Positions 42,622 through 55,796 are shown, counted from the first letter of the stretch. The stretch: 64,000 nucleotides of DNA from Delphinella strobiligena (GCA_009982845.1 JAADKB010000001.1:2232001-2296000), one strand, 5' to 3'. Program-made: numbers and translations. The notes: generated by a model not told the origin, from the sequence alone.

Positions 42622-45600
42622 AAGACGGCCATCGCATTCTGCTTACCACTTCAATCACAACGGGCACAACATGGATCGAGATTGGAGATACCGAGGCTTG
42701 AGTTCCCCTCCCCCGGACTCAGGAAAAGATCCACTCGGGCTGCCTACTTCAAGAATGGTTGCGAACAGCTATCCATTCATGCAGTCAAACTATTGTGGCG
42801 GGTATTAGATCCACCTTGCAAGCTATCCGGCGCATCCGTCCCTGCAGAGCTTGTTTGGTCTGTTGTTGCGATTAGGTGCGTAGAAGGAAGTTTCTACCGA
42901 TGCTACCGAGTATAGTGGTTTAGGTGCACATGTCCGTCAGCGTTAACCGGGATCGGTACCTAGCCATCATGATAGCGTTGCGGCATCTCATTGAACTTAC
43001 GTCCTATAGTGCTGGTACCTAGTCAGGGGTGGTTCCACATTAACTTTCGATATAGCTGTGCAAACAGAAAAGAGAAAACCGCAGGTCAACTATGATCCTT
43101 TACTTTGCATAATGAATATTACTTTTTGATGATGGTCGCCAACGGGCGTGTGGTTGAGAAGCATTGATGACATCAACCAAGTGTTCCTTTTCTGCTCGCC
43201 TACAGATCCTATGAGATTCTAGCATATAGGGGTACAACTTGCTACTGGTATCAAACGAGAGCCATGCTTCCAGCATGAAGTGGAGCATAGAATGAGAAGG
43301 GGTTCATGAAAAATCAATTTTAGTTGCACTGGGTCTCATCAAAGCTTCACTGCTCGACTTGATGGCACATAGGTTTCACGGAATAGGCGGATAGGCCTGC
43401 AGCGGTGCCCAATGAAATTGACTTTACCTAGATAATCGCCGAGGCAGATGCAGGGCTCGATCATGTCGGAGAGATATTCGACATGCACTACAAAGACGAT
43501 CAGATCAAGTATTGGATTTAGGAGTAGATTAGGGCATGAAGAGGATACGGTAGAGACGCGAAGGATCTATTTCCAGCCAAGAACAGCGACGTACAACGGC
43601 TGTTATGCTCCAAATCCCAGAGATGTGGAACGCTTCGGGGAAACGTTCCTACCATTGACGGGGACCAAGACGGGAACTGGGACAGGGCACAGGGGAAAAA
43701 TAGGATGCCATCTGCAGGCATGGCTCTCCCTGAAAAAAACCGCTTGTTAGTGTTGGAAGTGAATTCGTTCGCGACCTCGGGGTCACGCTCCGTTCGCTTA
43801 ATATTAAGGACACGATCGAAAACTGCATGCGAAACAGGGTCAACGCTTGCGAAATGCGTAAAACCCTTTTTATAAACTGTCGATCTCTTCACTTTTTTTT
43901 TTTCTTTACCTCGGCTCAAAAAAAATACGCGACGTCTATGACGTTGATCGAATTCGCCAGCAAAGTCGTGCGGGTCTTGAAACTACCGTATCCACGTAGA
44001 AAGAATCAACAAGCTCACGGTACCCATAGTGCTCGACAGGCTTCGCCTTTGTCTCGGAATTTAGGCTCGAGAAGCCACACAGGACAATCCACGGAGTGGC
44101 TCCGAGCACCCACCTATTTGAGGTGATGATTGGTAGCGGTTGCTGGTGCCTAGGAAACTCTATCCAGTTTGCTGGAAACAGTAGCGCAGCGGGGTCTCGG
44201 ACAGGGTCCGTCACTGTCGCGGGAACCACGTGCGCACGGCCGCATTCTGGAAAGGGAAGCAGTGCTGTGCTCTGCTGTCACATCGTGCTCCATCCCTTCC
44301 CATGCCTTTCTCGACCACGGTCTGCGATAGGACCATTGACGTCTTGTGTTCTTGGCAGCGCGTTTCATGGCTTCTTGTCGGGGTTTTTGGCACGGCATGC
44401 ATGCTTCGCATCTTGTCCACCTTCTAGTTAAGGAAGATCGATCGAGCATCACGTTGACCGCACGGACTTAATAAGAATTCACAGCGCGAACGTCGAGCCT
44501 AGTGCGACGGACCCTCGAAGTGCTGTAATTGACAGATAGCCCTAGGACTGAAAACTAACGGTATCTATCTGTGCATTGTCTCGGTCTTCTCGTAGTGCAC
44601 ACACACGGCTCTGCGGTCCCTGAACTTCTTTCTGCAACACGGTGCCGGCCAAGGCTCACTACAATAGACACAAGCATAATATGGATTTTTTTGGTGGCTC
44701 GTAGTCAATAACCTAAATGCACGGTGAGACCAACAGAACAAGATTCCAGAAGTCTCACGGAATAACTCCCAGAGTCGACGGATATGACCTGATTGAAAAC
44801 CAGCACCATGTTACTTTGAGATATTTCTTTGTATTGGGCATCAAAATAACAACGGCGGTGTTGCCTTCTTCAGGGCGCTGTAATAATACACGGTCGCTAA
44901 TTCTGGTCCGTGCAAAACCAACTATCGGTGTGTGGCAAAAGCGTGGACTACACCGCACCAGCTGCACCAGCCCCTTACTCGGGATATGCTTCAGAGGTGT
45001 GACCGTTAGAGCGCTCACAGGGCCACAGGGCGAAATTACAGCACCTTAGCTAGGCTGTCATTCTTACGTCACGCCGAAAGAGCCTCATCTGTGGAGGATG
45101 GAGAAGGGTTCTGAAGGTGAATAGAGTGTGGCAGATGCTCTTTTGCACTAGCCACGTTGTGGTGTCGTACTGACACTTGATAATCACCAGGCGATCATGG
45201 AGTGAGGTCCGAAAGACCCTACCAAGCTACTGACTCTTTTCAAGGGGGTCTCAAATGGCGCACTATATTTTCTACTGATTGTCAAATTGTGCTCAAGGAA
45301 CCCTTGAAGCAGTACAGATCGATCGATCGAATGGTGAGTGATCGTACTTCTACGTCAGCAACGGAGGCCCGGAATGCACGGTGGTGCAGCACTGCAATAT
45401 GCTAGATGCTAGCAATGGGACTGCGTCTTATTTCCCAGGACATCAATGCTCGAACGCGGGAGAGAGCCCACAAGGGATCAGTATTACACACCTCACGCAA
45501 GGTGAGTGTGCATTATTTGCGAAGGTCCCTCGAAGAGACAGGCAGAAGAAAGCATATAATTAAATTGAACAATTTGAACTGATGAATGTGATCACACATG

Positions 45601-46768
45601 AGCGGATTTCCGTCTATAACTAAATCTGGAGCCGCACCTTGTTAGCATGTAAACGTGTTTCCCTATAATGGATTGCGACGTCGGCTCTCGCAAGCATGGT
45701 CAACCCATATAGTCTGCCCTTTGGAACACCTCGGTACGGAGTAATTAGGACATTCATAGGATTCGGAACGTGGGTTTTGTTAGCAAGTTTGACATGCCGA
45801 CCAATGAGAGCAGCAGAGCATGTCTTACTTCGCATTATTATGACATCCAACATTTTTCTCGATCGCACGATGCACTAAAGTAGCCTCTTCCACCAAGAAA
45901 CGGATTCGTGGCAGAGATTGTTGGAAGTGCAACTCCGCTGTCGGATCGCCGATGGCTTTCGAGGCTGGCTAGTAGCCTGCCGAGGAGTAAAGCAAAGGCA
46001 TCTATCTCACTGCTTTGGCTAAGTCATGCAGTCAGCCAAGATCTTGTCGCCTACCTTATTGACTGAAGCCAGCTTGTTCAAGGGACAGGCCTGGCCAGAG
46101 CTGTTGTATGCACAAAGGGGCCAGGTACTACTACATGATGATTTTTGGGCACAAAGCTGACGGGTTGCGGAGTGGTGGTCCGACCGATCACTTCGCCGGA
46201 CCCTGAGATCGTTCCAATGCATAAGGTATACGTGCAATCGGCGATTGAACGTCAGCGCCCCGGCCTCTGCATGTCTGCCGCAGGGACAAACAGGGCAACG
46301 CCAACAAACAGACGGCGCTATGTCGCGATAAGGTTTGCTGGATCCCGCTGCAGATGATTTGCTTGCCCGCGGCCACTACAGGATGATGCTCCCGCTCCAT
46401 CCCAAAATGGGTGGTTCTCTTCCCAGGGTCTCCGCTTGGGCTATCCCGGCTCCCAGGCAGGCACGGCCATAGTCCCAGGTGGTGCTTATCGAGTATCAAG
46501 TGGCTCCGGAGTGTGCTTCCCTGCCGTGCCTGGCGCCCTGTTCTCCCATAAGAGTACCCATGTCCCACGCCCACGCATAAAGCTTTGCCTGCTTCTAGCA
46601 TCTTGAATCCTCATTGACCAGATTCACTTGACTGTTCACACATCTAAAACTCGACGACATTTGCCAGCCTTCAAGCTTAGCCTAGAAGCATATTTGTATA
46701 TTTTAAACACTGCTTAGGCCTGCCTTGCTTAGTGGTGTGCCGCTGAAGCAACCAAGACTGGTTTCCAC
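42622..46768. other. 4.1-kb gene-free region upstream of the C2H2 regulator
   Basis: Only short unconserved ORFs on both strands. It has GGTACCTAG words near 42955 and 43014, TACCTTA near 46050 and a GATCGATCGATC palindrome near 45320. Its length suggests a large control region or unannotated noncoding RNA; I cannot tell which. Confidence 0.55.
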
Positions 46769-47920
46769 ATGATGGACGGTAGAAATAGCACCGGACGGAA
46801 AATATCACTGCTCAACGACGAATATCAGGTTGCATCGCAACTACCGCCTCTGCGCATTCAAGCGCGTTCGCCCAGTTGTGCATCCTCGACGCCGAGCTTT
46901 TCCCCACAGACGCCGCAGCTGGTGCGAAGCGAATCCAGCGATTCCCGCCTTCCACCCTCACCTCTCACACCTCAATTCCATCACCTCGACACAACCCATC
47001 ATAAACAGGCGCCTCAACATCTATACTTTGCGCGCAATTCTTCATTTGCCAGAATGGACGACCACAGCGCGTCTTCCATGTACCCGCCAGTCCCGGAGTC
47101 ATCCGGAGTCATGCCATACCCAATGCCCGCCGCATCAAACCAGCCAGCAGTCTATCGCACATCAAATTCACCATCATCAGAATCATCACGTGCCCTTAAC
47201 GCGTCGTCGGCCGCGAACAGGGCTGCTGCGCCAAAGAAGAATCAATACCCTTGCCCACTCGCAAAAGCCTTCAACTGCAGCGACTTTTTCACCACGTCAG
47301 GACACGCCGCACGTCATGCCAAGAAACACACTGGTAAGAAGGACGCCTTCTGCCCCGAGTGCAACAAGGCCTTTACGCGCAAGGACAACATGGAACAACA
47401 TCGCCGCACCCATCAGAATGTGCGGGGTCCTGCAAAGTCATCAAGCGACAACAAAATCAAAAAGCCGACAAAGCAGCCTTCACGCAAGGCTGACAAGCCG
47501 CTACCGCCACCTCTTGAGGCCGCCGCTCTTGCTCACGTAGAAGAACAACAGCAGCAACAGCAACAACAACAACAGCAGCAACATCAGCAGCGCCAGCACC
47601 AGCAACAGCAGCAGCAACAACAACATCTTATACAACAACAACCAATGATGGGTCAAGGACCTTACTTCATCAACGCCGATCCTGTGCAGGCTCTTCCACA
47701 ACCTGTCCCTACCGACTTCGCTAACAGGCCAAACCTCTACCGCTCCGGCTACACAAACTCCCTTGACTTCAGCATGCCTCCCACCGCACCCATGATGCCT
47801 GATCACAATGACATGCAAGCCTACAACTATCCGTCGCCCGGCCTTTCAAATGGTCTCGACACTCTTGCTCTCGCAGCAAGCGATCACCACCGACGCATGT
47901 CCAATGAAGACTCGAGCTGA
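46769..47920 (+). CDS. C2H2 zinc-finger regulator with polyglutamine region (FlbC-like)
   Basis: Probable transcription factor, single exon, 383 residues. The N terminus is Ser/Pro-rich and disordered (LPPLRIQARSPS). Two adjacent fingers lie near residues 161-216: the first is unusual in spacing, C-x7-C (CPLAKAFNC) with H-x3-H in SGHAARHAKKH; the second is canonical, CPECNKAFTRKDNMEQHRRTH. The TSGHAARH..HTGKKDAFCPEC linker is, as I remember, shared with FlbC, an Aspergillus activator of conidiation, but I cannot verify this. After the fingers come a basic stretch (KKPTKQPSRKADK) and a Gln/His run of about 40 residues. Its isolation between two regions of over 4 kb is typical for developmental regulators. 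Confidence 0.85.
   Translation: MMDGRNSTGRKISLLNDEYQVASQLPPLRIQARSPSCASSTPSFSPQTPQLVRSESSDSRLPPSPLTPQFHHLDTTHHKQAPQHLYFARNSSFARMDDHSASSMYPPVPESSGVMPYPMPAASNQPAVYRTSNSPSSESSRALNASSAANRAAAPKKNQYPCPLAKAFNCSDFFTTSGHAARHAKKHTGKKDAFCPECNKAFTRKDNMEQHRRTHQNVRGPAKSSSDNKIKKPTKQPSRKADKPLPPPLEAAALAHVEEQQQQQQQQQQQQHQQRQHQQQQQQQQHLIQQQPMMGQGPYFINADPVQALPQPVPTDFANRPNLYRSGYTNSLDFSMPPTAPMMPDHNDMQAYNYPSPGLSNGLDTLALAASDHHRRMSNEDSS
47546..47645 (+). repeat. CAG/CAA repeat coding a Gln/His tract
   Basis: Mixed CAG, CAA and CAT/CAC codons; Gln runs broken by His, Arg, Leu and Ile. Confidence 0.9.
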
Positions 47921-50900
47921 CTCTCTTATTGAGTCATGGGCAATTGTCCATGCTTCTTCACACCACATCCGTCGAAGCTTGTCGTAGCTTCGCTGCTTGG
48001 AAAGGTTGCATGTTATCACACATCGTCCTCATTTGATGCTCTCAAACTAAGACGTCTGCCGTGCTCGCTTTTCTTCCTCCCTTTTTTCTTTTCTTTTTAA
48101 GTTTGTACCCACTGGCTGGATTTTTTGCTTAACGCACATATACCCATCTTCCATTCTGAGGAGTTCACCAAGTGGCAGCCGGACAGTCTTTCAAAACGGA
48201 GAAACTTTACGCCCCGCTTTAATGACTCTTGGTCGTCGCGAAGGATATCGAGGGAGAAAAATGGAGGTTTTCGCAACCATCATCGAGGCTCTCTCTCATG
48301 CACCTGAACACGCCATGCAATGATAATATGTCCTTCTACGAGAGGCTCGTCGAAGAAAAGCCTAGGGGACGAGCTATAGAGGCAGTCGAAAGACAACTTC
48401 ATGCCGTAACGAGGTCGATCGCAAAATATGCATTATGTAGAACAAGAAGCTGCTGCAACAGCACACATTGATCATGGCTATCCATCGGCCTGCGCCTGCC
48501 ACAACCTTTGAAGAACTTATACTGTGAAGAAGATCCTGAGAATGATTGTGTGACATGGAATTGCTCAATCGTCCTTGTTCAACTGCGCAATTGGCTACAG
48601 TATTGCTCTCAAGTCCCTTTCTACTCGCAACCTCAAGAACATTGGGGGCCGCGACGTCTCACGCGATATCGTCAAATGAGCCAAACGAGGCAACTACGGC
48701 CGGGAGCACTACCATTGCCCCACCAGTACGCGTTCGTTGCTTCCTCGCGAACATGCGAAGCTCCTGTGCTGTCGCGTTTCGACCCACCCTCAGTCTATTC
48801 AGCCTGTTCACTAGGGGTATTCAGGTGGATATGGATTCTAGATTGGTATACGGAGCAAAGTCCGACAGCCAACGAATAATCGCAATGGCGACAATCTGCC
48901 ACCAGGCCCAAGGGCCCTTTCATCTGTGCTAGCGTGCTGCAGGGACATTAATCAAATTCGTCAATCGTGAAATAATGCCCAAAGCGTAGCGTAGCGACGT
49001 TCGACGTCATGCATGGTTTTCAACGCCCATACCTCCGAGCAATAACGATCTATGATTTGTTGCCTCTGTGCGATCTGATGTTCCTGGACATCAATGACCA
49101 TGCCCAGCCGATCAAGGTCTGTAACACCACAGCCGCCGTGTCCGTGTCACTCGAAGTGCATACGTCGATCTCACATGTGGATGTATTATCCCCAGCGAAT
49201 CCCTGATCATGGAGTACAAACTACCGGTGAGTGGTCTTTCATGTACGGCACACAGTCATGGAGCGAGCTAGCCTCTAGAGTTCCATGTCTGATTGATAGG
49301 AGAATATGCTCTAGAGCTGGCTTATTAGCTGATCCTTCGACCATCGGCGCATGTCCGTACCAGAGCACACTTCCGAAGGGTGACATGAGACGTCTCCTCA
49401 AGAAGGCGCACAGGTGCTCCCACGCCAGGCAATGCAGGGTTCGCACTCGGCAGATCAAATCTGATCCCTCTTCCTGTTCATCACTGTGCTCCAAGGTGGC
49501 ACCTTTGCCAAGGCGGACTGTACTCCATGTCCGTCGCGACCGATTCCCCGCTCGCTCGTTTTCCCTTCGACCTGCCTCATCTGGTACTTTTAGCGAATGG
49601 CGTCTATTTGCATTTCCTGATCAAGCCCATCGCATCCTGTTGCCCTGGTCTCGGAATCCTGCAAATCTTGGTGGGGTGAGTACAGTAGTAAGTATCTCGT
49701 CTCGTAACCGGGTGCGATCCGTGAACACGACTGCCCAGGTCTCCTGAGTCCGTCTCACTAATGATGGGTTGATCACAACATATCTAGGGCCTATGTCTCT
49801 GCCGACGTGGAATTTGTGGACCAAATATGCTTTACCAGAAAGTTCGCTAGATCTATCTGTCACGTTCACGCGCTCCTGCTTACGTTTGGGGATCGACAAT
49901 CGCGGATAAAGGACCAGGTCCGGTGTGCGGGGACTACTGCAGCCATCACCTGCGAGGAGACATTCCTGCCGATATTTGTCCTTCGAACAGTTTTGGTGGG
50001 GATATGAGGTATGTGGTGCGCAATGAGTGGCTGTGGAGGTCAGAAGTCTGGTGTAGGTCTGACTGCGCCGGCGGTCGCCGGATACCTGCACCAGGCTATC
50101 CCTGTACAGAACTGCAGGAGAGCCCTCATTATTTCACAAAACCGGAAACTCAACGTGTGGTACGGCCGTAGTCGATTAATCCTCTGCATCACACCTTGCT
50201 TTCACAGCGCACATCTCCAACAGGGACTATCATATCATCAATCCGCGGACATTCGCACAGGATATCTTATCTAACACAACTCTACCACCGTTGCCATCTT
50301 TCTTGCCGTTTCAATAGTATATTCCTATATATCATTATACTTTCCGATTGCGACATTCCCCAGCTCAAGGTTCCCTCGGTTCCACATGGGCATCAAAGTA
50401 ATCCCACATATGCCAGCCTCGCGCCCTCGCCTACTGTACGTCTCACAGCCCTAGACACAAAACATCACCATACTAGCAAACACATTCCAAGGTTATTCGG
50501 CCCGTCTCATTTTTTTTCTTGGTCATCAGTGATTTCGTTTCTGAGCCGACTCTCTCTCTCTTTCATCGGAGGAAGTGGCGAGAACTGCCGTGTTTTCCTG
50601 TAGGTAGCACCGATATGTCCGTTATGTTCGCAGGATCGCAGGATTCCGAGCCAATCGCGAATCGCAAATCGATATTTTTTGCTCTATTACCTACCTTATT
50701 AGGTGATGCAACAATTTGGCGGAGAGGAGGAAAAGGGCTGCCCTGTTTTGCTTTACTTTGCCTTTGCCCTGCCCCCGCCCTGATTTTCATGCTTCATTCG
50801 TGCCTCAGTTCGCATTGTCTTGCGCTAGAGTAAGGTACTACCTCGAGTCATCTTCCCTTGGCCTTTACTTTTCGTCACTGAAGGATTCGAGGATTCATAG

Positions 50901-52177
50901 AACTACACTAGCTGCCAGGTACCAGCACCGGCTAAATGCCATGCCAATGAAACAAACAGGAACAAGATCCCTCGTAAGCGGGGTGTCGAGTCGAGCCACA
51001 AAACACATCCACGCTTTCTGCGTATAGTGGTCCCGCGTGAATAGGGTAGATGCTCCGTCGATCTTTTTGCCCTTACCTTTTGATGGACTGGGACATACCC
51101 TGCCTGAATCACCAGGGGTGCGAAGGTCCGCGGAGCGCGGCTATATTGTCGGTGCTTGCGGTGAGGAGGGTGGGGGGGGAGGGGTCTTTGGCTTCTCCTG
51201 CTCCCCGGGTTCACGTGGTTCTGGAGATCATGTGTCATATAGCGGCCGGGGTAGAGGGAGGTACTTGTTCGATGTATACTTTTAGGCGGGGTAAGGTTAG
51301 GGATTGTTGCTTGCTGACTTGGCGGTTGGAGTCGATTTGATAACGTCGAGTATACATGATTGTCGCAGAGAATACGTACGGCTTTTGTTTCCGGCGACCG
51401 TTGCCTGCTCGGGAGGGATATAGGGAGGCATATTGATTCATCTTGTTGGTGGAGGATCGGTGCGATTGCAGTAAATGGCCCGTATTGTGACCATATTCTA
51501 GAGGTACTTGTTCTGCTGGCTGTAGAGGCCAAGCAGAGCTACAATTCTTCTTTGACGTTCGATCATCTAAGCTGGGACTTAAGAGAGGACAGATGAGAAT
51601 TGCGATGGCGTCGGCGACTTGTGCCCAAAGAGTGGCGCTGGTGACAATAGGTGTAATTTACTTTGCCAAGATAGGGACGAAGGATTATGTTTGACCAGAT
51701 ACCTTGAGTCATTCTCTTGCATCTCTGCAAGATCATGGCACGACTCGAGTTTGTACTTCCGCCTTCCTCCCGAGAGCATGCATATGAACCAGCTGTGGCG
51801 CGCAAGGAAGACCTTCGACTAAGAGGAGTCTAGTCTGAAGACCTGTGGTGCTCAGCAACTTGCCAGGTTTTGACTCATCGCTTCTTGTGGCAAGAAACCT
51901 CGGAGTACACGACCTTGCGCTTACATGATGTCCTCCTGCTCTTGAAAGTGAAAGTGAGACGACGCCAACGAACGGGCGAATAAGTGCAAGGATTGCTCAC
52001 TTCATACGCTCGTGTCATCGAGTATCACGGGGTCATGGGTGACGGGGAGAAGTGCATGAAGTGCTGGAACAGGGGACGCAGGAGGACTTCAGCAAACCTC
52101 GATAACGCTACCTGGGATGAGCAAAGTATGACTGATTGATAATATTTGGTTAATGCAGCTAGCAAGACTGGTCTATA
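47921..52177. other. 4.3-kb gene-free region downstream of the C2H2 regulator
   Basis: No gene supported. Longest open frame, 50903-51532 minus, has no domain, leader or neat codon pattern. TACCTTA near 50690 and TAAGGTA near 50832. Confidence 0.5.
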
Positions 52178-53242
52178 TCAAGGAAGGCCACGTCCAGAAT
52201 TGATTGCTTTGGCAAGCTGTAGAACACGTCAGCTGAGTATTCGGTCAGACCATAACAATTCCGGAAATTTTACCTCGCTAGTATTGGGTCGATTTTCTGC
52301 CATGAAGATCTCGTCAGCAAAAGCATCATATGCCACCCTCTGACCCTCCCCAAATAGAAGGTCGAAATGGAAGAAGGGATGTGGAAGAAAACTCACCAGC
52401 GTATCTCTCATAACTGTCCAGATAAAGCTCATCGGTGCTAGTAGTAGCAACAACAGCGGGATGCCTCTCAATAGCATCAACCCACCTTCCCCACCTGCTC
52501 CCCTGATCAGGCTCAGGCCATCCCCTATAAGGCACCAACACTTTGCGAAGGCGAATGACCCAAGGCGCCATCTGCACATCAACAAAACTCATCTCCTTAC
52601 CCAGAAAGAAAGGACCCTCTCTATCTCCTGCCTCAACAATCTTCCCTATCTGCGTCTTCAACTCTTCAGCGCCGGAGACTTGGGCGTCAGGGTCTTGGGC
52701 TTGGAGGTAGCGGTAGAAAGTTGGTACTATATGTCTGTTGATGTGATCACTCCAGAGTCTTGAGTGGGCTCTGAGTTTGGGATCAGAGGGAAGGAGCGCG
52801 TTTCCTCCATTCAGGTCTTCGAGATATTCCATCAGAACTGTACTCTCGTAGCAACCCCAGTCTCCGTGGCGAAGAGCAGGCACTAACCCTCTGGGATTGA
52901 CGTCCAGGAGGGACTTTGGCTTCTGATCTGAGAGGAATTAGTAGTAGTGGTAAGAGAGGAGTGGGAAGTAGCTGGGCGTGAATTACAAGGGTCGACTTCT
53001 ATGTACTGGTAAGGGATATTCTTTAGTTCTAGAGATATCCAGACGCGCTGGACAAATGGGCTTCAAGAACATGGTAAGTAGGTGGGTTACGTGGATGATC
53101 GATGACAGGCATACCAGAAACAACTGCCATAGAGCTTGAGAACATTTGCATCCAAATGTGCTTCTGCGGTCTTTAAAGCAGTGCCTGTTGCCTTTTTGTG
53201 GTATGACTTCTTTTGCGAGTCGCCGTTCTCGGTCTCGCCCAT
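52178..53242 (-). CDS. Omega-class glutathione S-transferase
   Basis: Conjugates or reduces with glutathione; omega/GSTO-like enzymes use an active-site Cys. Five exons, 53242-53115, 53060-52987, 52927-52397, 52296-52274 and 52216-52178, sum to 795 bases (264 residues). The first intron splits the active site: LYGSCF joins to CPFVQRVWISLE, giving the S-C-F-C-P-F motif. NPRGLVPALRHGDWGCYEST is the glutathione-binding thioredoxin part; the all-helical C domain contains LWSDHINRHIVPTFYRYL. The last two tiny exons give ENRPNTSE and LAKAINSGRGLP, the usual fungal end, supporting the model strongly. Start at MGETENG is cytosolic; the frame stays open to 53593 with a presequence-like extension. Confidence 0.92.
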
Positions 53243-53948
53243 GCTGTAAGCGCGTGTTATATGGACGGGGGAAACTGCCTGCTTTGATATCGGATCAATT
53301 CTAGGACGAAGATGATGGCCCTGTGATTGAGCTTTTGATGGTAGATAGAAAGTTCTGCGACAACGAAGCTTGGAAAGGACCTCGGCAGAAGAGCAAGATG
53401 TGGAATAGAATCTGGATGCTGAAGAATTCCTAAGCATGTACATAGGATTGATGTTGCATGAAAAGGACTTAGAAATGGATGCTTGTGATGTGGATGGTCG
53501 ATATATCCTATGACGAAAGAGGGCCTGCCCCGCGGCTCGAGCGATGTCGCTTCCTGTACACATGACCCCGAGCCTTTCCCTGTCACTCATCAATCAATTC
53601 GATCAAGCGAAAGAGCAAAATGAAGGCATAGAGACTCGAGGTTCAAAAGAGTCATTTTGAGCTCATCCACACGATTATGATCGCCTGGCTTTGAGCGATC
53701 AAATGTACTTCTCTCAATGTCTTTCTCAACGTCAGACGTTCGTTTGGTCAAAGTGACATTAAAGACATGGATCTATCTTCCGTCTAGCCTACAAAGCTGG
53801 TATATCGGAAGGGCTGACGCATTTTCATGCATCGTGTCATGCTTTTGTTCCGCTCCTCAACGCCGGTGCCCCCAATGCCAAAAGTTCCAGTCATGCTAAC
53901 AAACTCATCCGGATATCTCAATGGATGCTCATGCCTCTCTTGGCTTCT
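53243..53948. other. Spacer, partly open in the GST frame
   Basis: 53243-53593 may be a 5' extension of the GST gene (mitochondrial leader). 53594-53948 shows nothing. Confidence 0.5.
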
Positions 53949-55240
53949 TTACTCGTCACCGGGCAGGAGGTTGGACCTGACAGCAAACATCTTTCCGCTG
54001 ACACTGGCGGTGAAGCCGTCGACCTGTCTGGCGTATTGCTCGACCTGTCTGCTGTTGAGCAGAGTCTCGAGTCTGCTGGGCTCTGTAGGGAGCTTGAACA
54101 GCTTCTGCCACTCATCCTCGGGAAGAGGGGGTTGCTTGGAGACGGCGCGCTGAGCGTTCTCGGCCTTGCGCTTCTGCTGCCATTGGGTGATCTTGGCCTG
54201 CTCACGTTGTAGAGAGCGCTGGTAGTATTGGTAATTGTTGAGCTCGGTGTGGTGGTTTTCTATGCTGTCAAGGAGGAGATCGCATGTCTTCTCGAGGAAT
54301 GGATCGATGGAGAGGTCGAGAGATTCGAAGTTCGGTGCAAGAGGCACGTTGGTGAGCTGAGGATCGACGTTGAGAGCAGCGAGGCTAGGAGGGAACTTGA
54401 GCTGGGCCTGCTTTGGAGGTGCGGTGGGCAGCTGGTGGAGGAAAGAGGTGAGAAGGTGCGAGTTGTGAACGCTGACTGGCAGCTCGGTGAAGATGTCCTG
54501 GTAACGGAGACCACTCTTTTGAAGGCTGGATTGTGCGTCAGTATTCCAGCAGAATCTCATCACTTGTTCATATAGGTATGGCCTACCTCTCGGTTGTGAA
54601 TTTGCCCTCCTTGTATGCGGCGATGAATTGGGGAGAGAGTCTGAAGGCCCTCAGGCTGAGACTGCCCTGCGAACTGCGGCTGACATCGTGGACAAGGGTG
54701 ACTGTGCGCTCGTTCAACTCCTTCTGGTAGAAGTACTGGTTCTCGATGGTGTTGAGGTTGACAAAGTTGCCCATGTTGGTGCTGAGGTACCATCCGACAT
54801 TCTGCGCATCCACGTTGACCTCCCGCAGGAACTTGAGCATCTCATTCTGGTAAGCGTGGTTTGCCTTTGATCGGGGTGCGGCCGCGGCCTGGTTCTGTCC
54901 GTCATTGTAATTGTCTCCAGATCCTGTGTCGGCGGCGTGTGGGATTGGGAAAGAGTTTGTGATTTGTAGCTGTCCGTTCACGTCCATGCCAACAAGTGCT
55001 CCGGTCGCGACGGTAGGGAAGGTTTGCGAGCTGTGCTTGATGACACGCATGACGACCTGTTCATCCTGTCAGAAGGCCCTTCTTTCTCGCTTTGCATTTG
55101 CTGCTGTCTTGAAATATGCGCATACCAGAGCGTCGACCTGCACCTCGCGGAGGAGAGGAGTTTCCTTGCTACATTTCATCAGTAAATTCGATCGTTTCAA
55201 CTGGCAGCATTTCGGTATACACATACACTGCGTCGGCCAT
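53949..55240 (-). CDS. eif3h: Translation initiation factor eIF3 subunit H
   Basis: MPN-fold subunit of eIF3, which loads the 40S ribosome with mRNA. Four exons, 55240-55227 (14 bases only), 55168-55126, 55056-54587 and 54525-53949, sum to 1104 bases (367 residues). The start reads MADAVKETPLLREVQVDALVVMR across two introns. The MPN domain follows: KHSSQTFPTVATGALVGMDV, then NVGWYLSTNMGNFV, where the JAMM zinc ligands are not kept, as expected for this non-catalytic subunit. LVHDVSRSSQGSLSLRAFRL closes the domain. The C-terminal half is helical with LQREQAKITQWQQKRKAEN. Subunit H is absent from budding yeast but present in filamentous fungi. Confidence 0.95.
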
Positions 55241-55796
55241 GTTGACGATTATGTGGCTATGGGTAAATGTGCTACGAGTGCTACAATTCTGCCCTGTTGA
55301 ATCCTTTCCTGTGCCAAGATTCGTCCAGTATGGTGCGTCTTTGTGGGCCAGGTCTGGAGGGTCCTCATCCGCCATCCCGAGATTTATCCGTAGCCCATAT
55401 GCTTGACTTAGGTACTTGTTACTCTTGCTTGTACACTTCATCGACCGCATATGAGGGACGCTGGAGTCTGCTCAGCGACAGGTGAATATCGAGTAGTATG
55501 TATTTCAGCGAGCAAATGTTGATGACCTGTTGTCAAACAGATTTACACTACACCGAAGCTCTGTTTCATCATGTATGTTGTGCTTTGTCCAAACGAATCC
55601 ATTCATGGCAAGAACGATCCGGATTGTCCAGCTTTATTGAGACGTGCTTCATAAATGGAAGGTGCTTGCTAGGTACTCTATTCCAGCATCCCTGACAATG
55701 AATACCACGATCTCGTACCTTGAAACTACGTAAGGTATCTTATTCTTCAATCACTATATTTATTGCTCAGTTGCGATACGACAATCTCTGGAAGCC
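55241..55796. other. Divergent spacer
   Basis: Between eif3h and the orphan gene. GTAAGGTATC near 55731; no gene seen. Confidence 0.5.

Noticed and set aside
43518..43919. Minus-strand open frame of 133 codons
   Set aside because: No family features; overlaps other random frames in gene-free DNA.
50903..51532. Minus-strand open frame of 209 codons in the gene desert
   Set aside because: Basic, Pro/Ser/Arg-rich, no domain, no leader and no splice support; likely chance.
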